Assembly: GCA_015489145.1 (NCBI GenBank)
Contig: WGAH01000546.1
Coordinates: forward strand, 1 to 9,233
Reading direction: 5' to 3'
From: Deltaproteobacteria bacterium
GTDB lineage: Bacteria; Myxococcota_A; UBA796; UBA2385
Length of the DNA: 9,233 nt
This document shows, in pieces, positions 1 through 6,089 of this stretch. The position numbers and the translations under genes were made by a program. The notes under the pieces were generated by a model, which saw only the letters and a program-made list of their open reading frames with translations, was not told where the DNA came from and did not search any database. Position 1 is the stretch's first letter, and each line of letters opens with the position of its first letter.

Positions 1-76
1 CTGCTATCCCAGGGCGGCCGGGGGCACAGGGGCGCGGTCGGCCCGGAGACCGGCTACGTTGGCGCCGGAGGACGCC
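1..76. other. Leader region of the thioredoxin-like gene
   Basis: This is a short GC-rich stretch with no gene that I can support. It holds the SD GGAGG (67-71) of the first gene. A TACGTT at 55-60 is -10-like but has no good -35, so no promoter is claimed. Confidence 0.4.
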
Positions 77-676
77 ATGGCCCGACGCCTCGCCTTCATC
101 GCCGGCGCGCTGTCCGCCGGCCTCGTCGCCTGCACGCCCCACCTGACCAGCCCGCCGGGGACCGACGACACCGGCGCCTGGGAAGCGCCCGAGAACTCCT
201 GGCCCGTGGGCGAGCCGCCTCCCGCCGACCTCGAGGGCGAGGGCTTCTCCGAGGGGCAGGTCGTCCCCGAGGTGCGCCTGCTCGACCAGTACGGCGACGA
301 GGTCAGCTTGTGGCAGTTCTACGGGATGGTGCTGGCGCTCGACGTCAGCACCGGCTGGTGCGCCCCCTGCGCCGCCCTGGCCGACGAGGTGGACGCGGTG
401 GCGGCGGACTACGCCGACCAGGGCTTCGTCTACGTCACGATCATGCCGGAGAACAGCCAGGGCGCGCCCCCCTCCCAGGAGGACCTGCAGGCCTGGGCCG
501 CCGAGCACGGCATCACCCAGCCGATTCTCGCCGACGACCAGGGCTGGGGCTACCAGATCGCCGTCGAGGGCTTTCCCCACGTCGCCGTGGTGGGCCGCGA
601 CCTGCGGGTCGCCGTCGCCAAGGTCTCGCCCACCCAGGACGACGCGATTCGCGCCGCCATCGAGGACGCCCTGTAG
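77..676 (+). CDS. Thioredoxin-fold (TlpA/redoxin-like) lipoprotein
   Basis: This 199-residue protein is probably a membrane-anchored thiol-disulfide oxidoreductase acting in the periplasm. The N-terminus is a lipoprotein signal: an MARR basic start, a hydrophobic stretch and a lipobox LVAC with the lipidated Cys at residue 19. A Pro/Gly/Asp-rich linker (about 20-58) follows. The thioredoxin-like domain spans about 60-199, with the active-site motif WCAPC (Cys95 and Cys98) and a GFP motif at 165-167 in the cis-proline position. Both redox cysteines are present, so it can be catalytic. Its partner, and whether it reduces, oxidises or handles peroxide, cannot be read from the sequence. I chose ATG 77 over the in-frame TTG at 59 because GGAGG at 67-71 sits five bases upstream and this start leaves a clean signal peptide. 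It converges on the PPIase gene, with 26 bp between the two stop codons. Confidence 0.88.
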   Translation: MARRLAFIAGALSAGLVACTPHLTSPPGTDDTGAWEAPENSWPVGEPPPADLEGEGFSEGQVVPEVRLLDQYGDEVSLWQFYGMVLALDVSTGWCAPCAALADEVDAVAADYADQGFVYVTIMPENSQGAPPSQEDLQAWAAEHGITQPILADDQGWGYQIAVEGFPHVAVVGRDLRVAVAKVSPTQDDAIRAAIEDAL

Positions 677-702
677 GGGCGGCCCGGGCGGCGCCGGCAG
701 CC

Positions 703-1562
703 CTACTCGACGCGCAGCAGGACGTGGAAGCCGACGGGCGACTCGATCACGTCGCTCACCTCGCCGGGCTCGAGGGCGAAGGCCGCCTCGTCGAGCTGGG
801 GCAGGAGCTGGCCGTGCTGGAACCAGCCGAGGTCGCCGCCGCGGCTGGCGCTGGGGCCGTCGCTCAGCTCGGCCACCACCGTGGCCGGGTCCTCGCCGGC
901 GCGAAGGCGGCGCATCGCTTCCTCGGCGCGGGCGCGGGCTTCCTCCCTGGAACGGGTGGCCTTGGACCGCTCGGCGCCGGCGTACTGCGCGAGGACGTGG
1001 ACGAGGTGGACCTCGACGAGGGGCTCGCGCTCGATGATGTGGAAGCCGAAGGGGGTCTCGACCACCCCGGAGAGCTCGCCTTCCTCCAGGGCGAAGGCGG
1101 CGCGCTCGAACTCGGGGACCATCACGCCGCGGCCGAAGGCGCCGAGCTCGCCGCCGCGGGCGGCGCTGGGGCCGTCGCTGTATTCCCGCGCGAGGGCGGC
1201 GAAGTCCTCGCCGGCGCGCAGCCGGCGGAGCAGCTCCTCGGCCAGCGCCCGCGCCTCGGCCTTCGAGCGGCGCAGCCGGGGGGAGGCGCCCTGGGCGCCG
1301 CTCCAGGCGACGAGGATGTGCCGGGCCCGGATGCGCTCGGGCTCGCCGGCGAGGGGCGGCGGGGCCTGGGCGGCGGCGAGGCGGGCGGCCTCGTCCGCGA
1401 GGTCGAGGCGCGGGCCGTCGGCCTCGCCGGTGTCGTGGGCGGCGTCCAGGTCGATGGCCTCGTCGCCGGCGCCGACCGGGGGGGCGGCTCAGGGGCCGCG
1501 CCGCAGGCGGTCCCGAGGAGGAACGCGAGGATCGCCAGGAGGTGGAGGATGGAGGCGCGCAC
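703..1562 (-). CDS. Tandem parvulin-type (PpiC) peptidyl-prolyl isomerase lipoprotein, frameshifted at a C7 tract
   Basis: As sequenced, this gene is broken. From GTG 1562 (TAGGAAG just upstream, SD-like) it encodes a lipoprotein signal ending LLGTAC (Cys20), then runs into a proline-rich nonsense frame at about residue 28. The frame that codes for real protein is open from 1488 (bounded by an in-frame TGA at 1489-1491) to the TAG at 703-705. Adding one C to the seven-C run (G7 on the plus strand, 1478-1484) joins the two into a 286-residue protein. It would have a linker (about 21-75) and two rotamase domains (about 78-180 and 183-286). Both carry a conserved His (RHIL, His82; VHVL, His188-189 region), an SDGPSAxRGGxLG loop and a closing GFH strand. 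The family isomerises X-Pro bonds and acts as a periplasmic chaperone. The duplication, 860-bp length (one short of a multiple of three) and intact downstream domains point to a recent or artefactual indel. It is divergent from the protease gene. Confidence 0.8.
1478..1484 (-). repeat. C7 homopolymer at the PPIase frameshift
   Basis: This is a run of seven C on the coding (minus) strand. It lies inside the only interval where the lipoprotein-signal frame can switch to the PpiC frame: below the TGA at 1489-1491 and before recognisable in-frame linker sequence begins at about 1476. One added base restores the gene. Slippage in vivo (phase variation) or a homopolymer sequencing error would look identical here. 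Confidence 0.8.
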
Positions 1563-1580
1563 GGCGGCTTCCTAACCCGC

Positions 1581-1599
1581 CGCCGGCCGGAGGCCGGCG
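1581..1599. repeat. Perfect 8-bp inverted repeat in the divergent PPIase/protease intergenic region
   Basis: The arms CGCCGGCC (1581-1588) and GGCCGGCG (1592-1599) are perfect reverse complements around a 3-base spacer. A second pairing, CCGGAG (1587-1592) with CTCCGG (1600-1605), overlaps the first and is mutually exclusive with it. The repeat lies in the 74-bp region that must hold the promoters of both divergent genes, so it could be an operator or a leader hairpin. In DNA this GC-rich, short inverted repeats also occur by chance. I see no convincing -35/-10 pair here. Confidence 0.45.
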
Positions 1600-1636
1600 C
1601 TCCGGGGGCGGCGCGCCATCGTGGTATGCGGGGGCC

Positions 1637-2800
1637 ATGTCCGCCTTCCTTGTCCGCCTCACGACCCTCCTCCTCGTCCTGGCCGCCGGCCGCCCGGCGG
1701 CGGCGGCGCCCCCGGCCGCCGCGGCGGCCGTCGCCGCCCCCGGCGACGCGAGCCCCGCCCAGCTCGAGCGCTGGCTGGACAGCGTGGTGCTGCTGGTCAA
1801 CGGCCCCGCCTTCTGCTCCGGCGTCGTCGTCGGCGAGGACGGCCTCGTCGCCACCGCCTACCACTGCGTCTCCAGCGGCCTGCGAACCCGGGTCCGCACC
1901 CGCGACGGCCGCGAGGGCATCGCCCGCGTCGTCGCCACCGCCCCCCGCGAGGACCTCGCCCTCATCCGCGCGCCGGAGCTCGCCGGCGCGGTGCCGCCCC
2001 TGCCCGTCCGGGAGGACACCCCCCTGCGCGGCGAGCGGGTCTACGGCATGGGGCACCCCTACGCCCCGGCCGCCGACCGCTCGGCGGCGATGGAGGGGAT
2101 GCTGCTCTGGAGCGTGACCGAGGGCATCGTCAGCGCCGTCGGCCCCCGCCTCATCCAGACCGACGCCGCCCTCAACCCCGGCAACTCCGGGGGGCCGGTG
2201 GTCGACGCCCGGGGGCGCATCGTCGGCATCACCTCCCGCAAGCTCTCCGGCGACAACATCGCCTTCCTCGCCAGCGCCGCCGTGCTGCGCGAGCTTCTCG
2301 ACCACCCCCGGCGGAGCCGCTTCCTCGGCGGCGAGTTCTTCAGCGGGCTGTCGCTCATCGGCGGGGACGACGCCGAGGCCGCGCAGAGCATCGAGGTGAT
2401 CGGCCAGGCCATCGTCCGCGACCGGGTGATCCTCGGCCTCGCGATGGGGGTGCCCCTCCAGGCGCGCATGGTGGCGATGGAGCGCGGGCGGGCCTGGTAC
2501 CCGAGCTACGAGCTCACCGTCTCGCTGCGCCAGCGCTTCGGCCGGGGCGTCTACAGCACCACCCTCGACGCCATCGGCGGGGTGGCGGGCATCGCCGGCC
2601 TGTCCTCCTCCTTCGACGCCGCCGACGGCACCTGGCTCATCCTGCCCGATCTCGGCGCGCCCTTCGTGCCGGCGGTGGGCGGTCGCCTCGGCATGGGCGG
2701 CGGCGCGATCCGCCTGGTGGCCCTCCTCGACGACCCGGCCAGCCCGACCTGGCTCCTCGGCGTGGACCTCGACCTGCCCGGCGTGGTCGGCACCTTTTGA
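1637..2800 (+). CDS. Secreted HtrA/trypsin-like serine protease with a beta-barrel-like C-terminal region
   Basis: This 387-residue exported serine endopeptidase probably acts in the periplasm or outer membrane. Residues 1-24 look like a Sec signal peptide (hydrophobic LLLVLAAG, then AAAA). The S1/HtrA-type domain (about 40-225) has a complete triad: His76 in TAYHC, Asp106 in REDLAL and Ser184 in NPGNSGGP. Cys60 and Cys77 are spaced like the trypsin disulfide that flanks the catalytic His. No PDZ domain follows, unlike DegP. Instead residues about 230-387 are rich in short alternating hydrophobic/polar strands and Gly and end in ...GTF, as in outer-membrane beta-barrel proteins. That part is inference. 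ATG 1637 is the first start that gives a signal peptide; an unbroken frame extends further upstream but runs antisense through the PPIase gene. SD support is weak (G5 at 1630-1634). It is divergent from the PPIase gene, fitting a protein quality-control role. Confidence 0.85.
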   Translation: MSAFLVRLTTLLLVLAAGRPAAAAPPAAAAAVAAPGDASPAQLERWLDSVVLLVNGPAFCSGVVVGEDGLVATAYHCVSSGLRTRVRTRDGREGIARVVATAPREDLALIRAPELAGAVPPLPVREDTPLRGERVYGMGHPYAPAADRSAAMEGMLLWSVTEGIVSAVGPRLIQTDAALNPGNSGGPVVDARGRIVGITSRKLSGDNIAFLASAAVLRELLDHPRRSRFLGGEFFSGLSLIGGDDAEAAQSIEVIGQAIVRDRVILGLAMGVPLQARMVAMERGRAWYPSYELTVSLRQRFGRGVYSTTLDAIGGVAGIAGLSSSFDAADGTWLILPDLGAPFVPAVGGRLGMGGGAIRLVALLDDPASPTWLLGVDLDLPGVVGTF

Positions 2801-2817
2801 GGGGCGCGGCCCCCCTC
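2799..2817. terminator. Hairpin between the convergent protease and gpsA-like genes
   Basis: GAGGGG (2799-2804, starting inside the protease stop codon) pairs with CCCCTC (2812-2817) across a GC-rich loop. There is no following T tract, so it is terminator-like by position and stem only. It lies in the 41-bp gap between two convergent genes and could serve both strands. Confidence 0.35.
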
Positions 2818-2841
2818 GGACGGCAGCGCGGGTGCCGGGGG

Positions 2842-3741
2842 CTAGCGCCGCTCGGACTTGGCGGAGCGGCGCATGAGCATGTCGATGGCGAGGCGCGGCT
2901 TGAGCTCGCCCCGGGCGATGCGGGCCATCGCGCCGAGCAGGGGCAGCTCGACCTCGTGGCGCGCGGCGAGGGAGAGCAGGGCCTCGGCCTTCCGGGCCAG
3001 CTCCGGGTCGCCGCTCTCGGCGCGGGCGAGGTGGCCCCCGGCCTGGTAGCTCGGGTGGTCGGGGTGGCAGCCGCAGCCGACCAGGTCGCCCATGCCCGCC
3101 AGCCCGGCGAAGGTGGCGGGGTCGGCCCCCAGGGCGTCGCCCAGGCGCGCGATCTCGGCGAGGCCCCGCGTGACGATGACGCCGCGGACGCCCACCCCGA
3201 GGCGCAGGGCGTCCGCCATGCCGACGACGGCGCTCAGCACGTTGACCGCGGCGCCGGCGAGCTCGACGCCCCGCAGGTCCTCGGAGGTGTAGACCCGGCA
3301 GATGCTCGAGTGCAGGGCCGCCTGCGCGAGCCGGCGGACCTCCTCGTAGGGGCTGGCGACCACCAGGGCGCCCGGGCGGCGCTCGACGACCTCCGAGGCC
3401 AGCGCCGGCCCCGCCAGGGCGCCGACCCGCCGGGCGGCGGCGTGGGCGAGCACCACCGAGGACAGCCACCGGCCCGACTCGGGCTCGATGCCGCGGGTGG
3501 CGATCACGACCCGGCTGCCGGGGCCGGGGCGCGCCTTCTCGACGACCTCGCGCACGGCGCCGGCGGGCACCGCGACGATGAGCAGGTCGCTGTCCTCGGC
3601 GAGCATGGCGAGGTTGGGGGTGCCGGGGAAGCCCCGGGGGGAGCGGCGCCGGTAGCCGATGCGCGGCTGGTGGCCGGCCTCCGCGACGAGGGTGGCGAGC
3701 GCGCGGCCCCAGGCGCCCGTGCCGATGATGCCCACGTTCAT
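2842..3741 (-). CDS. gpsA: GpsA-like NAD(P)-dependent glycerol-3-phosphate dehydrogenase paralogue with altered active site
   Basis: This 299-residue cytosolic protein aligns by eye along its whole length with GpsA, which interconverts dihydroxyacetone phosphate and glycerol-3-phosphate. It has the Rossmann motif GTGAWG (7-12), ATRGIEPESGR (81-91), GPALASEV (111-118), the RVYTSEDLRGVELAGA block (149-164) and TRGLAEIARLG (191-201). LGADPATF (204-211) and GMGDL (216-220) follow. Key positions differ from the classical enzyme. The Lys of ATKG is Arg83, the catalytic Lys of GALKN/GAVKN is Val166, and the Asn of GxNAR is Gly184. The substrate-binding SRNR block is replaced by sequence around HPSYQAG. 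It is also about 30 residues short, mainly in the loop after the second Rossmann strand. It may use another substrate or be inactive on G3P. ATG 3741 is preceded by GGGAGG seven bases upstream and overlaps the acyltransferase TGA (ATGA), so translation is probably coupled. Confidence 0.82.
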   Translation of the reverse strand: MNVGIIGTGAWGRALATLVAEAGHQPRIGYRRRSPRGFPGTPNLAMLAEDSDLLIVAVPAGAVREVVEKARPGPGSRVVIATRGIEPESGRWLSSVVLAHAAARRVGALAGPALASEVVERRPGALVVASPYEEVRRLAQAALHSSICRVYTSEDLRGVELAGAAVNVLSAVVGMADALRLGVGVRGVIVTRGLAEIARLGDALGADPATFAGLAGMGDLVGCGCHPDHPSYQAGGHLARAESGDPELARKAEALLSLAARHEVELPLLGAMARIARGELKPRLAIDMLMRRSAKSERR

Positions 3742-5396
3742 GCGCCAGCCTCCCGGATCGCGCGGCGGAGGACCCCGCGCAGGTGCGCCTCCAGGGGCGC
3801 CTCGTCCACCTCGTAGCCGTCGAGGCGGTTGCCGTAGTAGAGCGCCAGGCGCGGCTCGACCCGGATCGCGCCCCCCGGGGCGGGCTCCAGGGCCCGGCGC
3901 TTGTGGAAGCGCGAGAAGCGGTCGAGGGCCTGGGCGAGGACGGCCTCGGCCCGGGCGGCGGGCGAGGGGCCGGCGGGCAGGCCGTCGTGGAGGGCCCCGG
4001 CGGCGGCGAGCCGCTCGATGGCGACGACGGTGGCTTCCACCGCCCGCAGCAGGTCCGCCCGGGGCACCGTGCGCTCGTCGGTGCCGGCGAAGACGAGCTG
4101 GTAGGGGTCGATGTCCGGGTGGCGCACCCTGAGCAGGCTCCACGCCGCCAGGCCCGCGGCGTGGGTGGCGAGGACCACGTTGTCGCGGTGCCAGGCCCGC
4201 ACCAGCGCCTCGGACAGCACCGCCGTGTAGACCCGATCGCGCTGGGCGTCCCACTCGACCCGGCCGTCGCGGTCGGTGACGTAGCGGCGCCGGTCGATGG
4301 GCTCGCCGTCGGGGCCGAGGGAGCGCCCCTCGTCGTCGACGGGGTTGCCCACCAGGTCGAGGGGGCGGCCGAAGCGGACGACGACGCTGGCGTCGAGGTT
4401 GAGGACCCGGCTGGCGAAGGAGGCGACGGTGCGGGCCTCGCTGAACTCGTCGTCGGTGATGATGTAGCGGCTGCGCCCCTCCTCGGCGAGGCTGTCCTCG
4501 ATGAGGGTCTCGGCCTCGAGCACCAGGGCGAAGGACAGGGTGCAGGGCACGACGAGGATCTCGGGCCGGGGTCGCGCCTCGGCCAGGCCCTCCTGCCAGG
4601 CGAGGATGGCGGTGCCGAGGAGCCCCTTCTTGACGCGCCGCTCGATGCGCCCCGAGCGCGAGCGCGTGCCGCCGGGGAAGAACAGGGAGTGGGCCCCGCG
4701 GCCGATGGCGTCGGTGGAGTAGTCCTTGAGCACGTCCTTGTAGACGCGGTGCTTCTTGCGCCGGTCGACGGTGTAGGCGCCGAGGCGGCTCATGAAGGGC
4801 GCCATGAAGGGGTTGCTGAACAGGTTGAGCCCCGCCCCGTAGATCACCGGCGGCAGCCCCGAGGCGTAGAGCGCGTAGCCGATGAGGGGGCTGTCGAGGT
4901 TCGAGACGTGGGTGGGGGCCAGCACGAGGGTGTGGGTGCGGGCGAGCTTCGCGAGGAGCTCGGTGGGACCCTGCACCTGGATGCGGTCGCTCGGGTCGGG
5001 GCCGCGTCCGAGGAGCTCGCGGGGGCGGGTGGCCGTCAGCAGCCGGGTGAGGGCCCCGGGCAGCACGCGGGTGGCGAAGTCGTAGGTGCGGGGGCTGAAG
5101 GGGTTGTGGACCTCGCGGGCGTAGTGCTCGGCGAGGTCGAGCACCGCGCGCTCCTGGGCCGGGCGGTCGCGGTGCACCGCCCGGGCCGCCCGCTCGATCA
5201 CCTTCTGCTCGGCGCGGTCGCCCTCGGTCAGCTCCGAGGGCTTGCTGGTCGCGAAGCGCCGGCGCTCGAGGTAGACGGCCTCGGCGAGGTAGGCGCGCAC
5301 GGCCTCGTCGTCCATGCCCTGGAGCCGGCGGGCGGCGCGCTCGGCCATGCGCCGGGCCACCTCGTCGTGGGTCAGCGGGGGGGGAGCGCCCTGCAC
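3738..5396 (-). CDS. PlsB-like glycerol-3-phosphate 1-O-acyltransferase
   Basis: This 552-residue acyltransferase probably puts the first acyl chain on glycerol-3-phosphate at the inner face of the cytoplasmic membrane. The four family motifs are in order. HVSNLD (His163, Asp168) is the HX4D catalytic pair. GAYTVDRR is at 206-213, FFPGGTRSRSGR at 239-250 (like the FVEGGRSRTG of PlsB) and VVPCTLSF at 282-289. A PlsB-like AGLNL precedes motif II, and YYGNRL near the C-terminus matches the YYRN end motif of the family. It is shorter than E. coli PlsB (about 807 residues), lacking much of the N-terminal extension; a lysophosphatidate acyltransferase is the alternative. GTG 5396 is preferred because AGGAGGT lies five bases upstream. 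ATG 5444 and GTG 5486 are open in frame but have poorer SDs, and a TATGCT (-10-like) at 5440-5445 overlaps the former. It is first in an operon with the GpsA-like gene. Confidence 0.85.
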   Translation of the reverse strand: MQGAPPPLTHDEVARRMAERAARRLQGMDDEAVRAYLAEAVYLERRRFATSKPSELTEGDRAEQKVIERAARAVHRDRPAQERAVLDLAEHYAREVHNPFSPRTYDFATRVLPGALTRLLTATRPRELLGRGPDPSDRIQVQGPTELLAKLARTHTLVLAPTHVSNLDSPLIGYALYASGLPPVIYGAGLNLFSNPFMAPFMSRLGAYTVDRRKKHRVYKDVLKDYSTDAIGRGAHSLFFPGGTRSRSGRIERRVKKGLLGTAILAWQEGLAEARPRPEILVVPCTLSFALVLEAETLIEDSLAEEGRSRYIITDDEFSEARTVASFASRVLNLDASVVVRFGRPLDLVGNPVDDEGRSLGPDGEPIDRRRYVTDRDGRVEWDAQRDRVYTAVLSEALVRAWHRDNVVLATHAAGLAAWSLLRVRHPDIDPYQLVFAGTDERTVPRADLLRAVEATVVAIERLAAAGALHDGLPAGPSPAARAEAVLAQALDRFSRFHKRRALEPAPGGAIRVEPRLALYYGNRLDGYEVDEAPLEAHLRGVLRRAIREAGA

Positions 5397-5403
5397 GGCG
5401 ACC
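5397..5403 (-). promoter_or_regulatory. Strong Shine-Dalgarno deciding the acyltransferase start
   Basis: On the minus strand, GAGGAGGT lies just upstream of GTG 5396, with five bases between AGGAGG and the start codon. It is the best SD among the three possible starts and places the true N-terminus 30 codons inside the longest open frame. Confidence 0.6.
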
Positions 5404-5487
5404 TCCTCGGCGCGGGGGTGGGGCGTCCGCGCCCGGGCGAGCATACCCCGGCGCCCCCCGGAAGCGACCTGTTGCGGCCTCGTCACA

Positions 5488-5504
5488 GCGGCACGGAACT
5501 TGCT
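5488..5504 (+). promoter_or_regulatory. Candidate sigma-54 (RpoN) -24/-12 promoter
   Basis: GGCACG (5490-5495), four bases, then TTGCT (5500-5504) matches the RpoN consensus TGGCACG-N4-TTGCW except for C in place of T before the GG. The invariant GG (5490-5491) and GC (5502-5503) are exactly ten bases apart. The predicted transcription start is near 5515, giving a leader of roughly 60 bases to the lipoprotein ATG at 5578. Expression would then need an enhancer-binding activator. I did not identify an activator site upstream. Confidence 0.6.
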
Positions 5505-5577
5505 CGGCCGGATGGCGCTACACTACCGGGTCGGCCGGGGGCGGCCCCTCCGGCCCGAGAGGAGCACCGAGGACCCG

Positions 5578-6033
5578 ATGCGCGGTTTCCCGATCCCGAT
5601 CGCCGTCCTGCTGGTCGCCGGCTGCGACCGCATGGGGCTGGAGCCCTACTACGCGGACACCGGCGGGGCCTCGGGCATCGTCCTCGACATCGAGCCGGAG
5701 GGCACCGTCACCTTCGACCCGCGCTCGCCGGAGTCGCCGCCCGCCCACCAGGACGTGACCCTGCGCTCGGTGGGCACCGAGGACGTGCCGGTGATCGACA
5801 TCTACCTCGACGACCTCACCTCCCGGGCCTTCTCCATCGGCGACGACCTGCCGCTGCCGCGCAAGATCCCCCCCGGCAACGAGTACCCGGTGACGGTGAG
5901 CTTCCAGCCCTACGCCGTCGCGGAGTTCACGGGCACCCTGGTCATCGAGGTCGACAACCACGGCACCCTGGAGCAGTACACCCGCGACCTGGTCGGCAAG
6001 GGCTGCCCCGCCGACGCCCAGGGCTGCGAGTAG
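5578..6033 (+). CDS. Small lipoprotein with ASH / choice-of-anchor-D Ig-like domain
   Basis: This 151-residue lipoprotein is of unknown function. It has a short signal with lipobox VAGC (lipidated Cys16) and a linker containing YYADTGG. One Ig-like beta-sandwich (about 33-140) follows. Its pattern is that of ASH/choice-of-anchor-D domains: a strand start at IDIEPEG-like residues, a DVTLRSVGTEDVPV segment (59-72), PPGNEYPVTVSFQP (98-111) and a closing TGTLVIEVDN strand (118-127). Cys143 and Cys150 near the C-terminus could form a disulfide. Such domains are usually structural or binding modules on envelope or secreted proteins, with no enzymatic residues. A longer frame opens upstream, but ATG 5578 gives the lipoprotein signal and has GAGGAG (about 5569-5574 region) ahead of it. 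It stands alone, behind a sigma-54-type promoter and before a strong hairpin, and is divergent from the acyltransferase operon. Confidence 0.82.
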   Translation: MRGFPIPIAVLLVAGCDRMGLEPYYADTGGASGIVLDIEPEGTVTFDPRSPESPPAHQDVTLRSVGTEDVPVIDIYLDDLTSRAFSIGDDLPLPRKIPPGNEYPVTVSFQPYAVAEFTGTLVIEVDNHGTLEQYTRDLVGKGCPADAQGCE

Positions 6034-6035
6034 CG

Positions 6036-6070
6036 CGGCGGCGCCCCCGTTTTCGCCGGGGCCGCCGCCG
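6036..6070. terminator. Strong hairpin between convergent lipoprotein and beta-barrel genes
   Basis: CGGCGGCG-C-CCCCG (6036-6049) pairs with CGGGG-C-CGCCGCCG (6057-6070) over 13 base pairs, with one C/C mismatch and a 7-base loop containing TTTT. It begins two bases after the lipoprotein stop and lies 20 bases past the stop of the opposing gene, so it can end transcription from both sides. There is no T tract after the stem. Confidence 0.6.
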
Positions 6071-6089
6071 GGACGCGGGTTCGGCTGTC

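Noticed and set aside
674..705. Possible terminator hairpin between the first two convergent genes (TAGGG pairing with CCCTA).
   Set aside because: The stem is only about five pairs and is mostly formed by the two opposing stop codons, with no T tract.
881..1636. An N-terminal extension of the protease frame running antisense through the PPIase gene.
   Set aside because: Its sequence is Ser/Arg/Ala-rich shadow. ATG 1637 gives a normal signal peptide, and the opposite strand is clearly coding.
1621..3816. A long plus-strand frame overlapping the protease and the gpsA-like gene, and a long minus-strand frame at 5518-7440.
   Set aside because: Both are Arg/Pro/Gly/His-rich shadows of genes with clear motifs in another frame.
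3742..4254. An upstream extension of the gpsA-like frame inside the acyltransferase gene.
   Set aside because: The extension is low-complexity. GpsA begins directly at MNVGIIGTG, with an SD in front of ATG 3741.
5397..5486. Longer acyltransferase starts at ATG 5444 and GTG 5486.
   Set aside because: The added residues are Arg/Pro-rich with no family match, the SDs are weaker, and the longest form overlaps the lead-in to the sigma-54 site. They remain possible.
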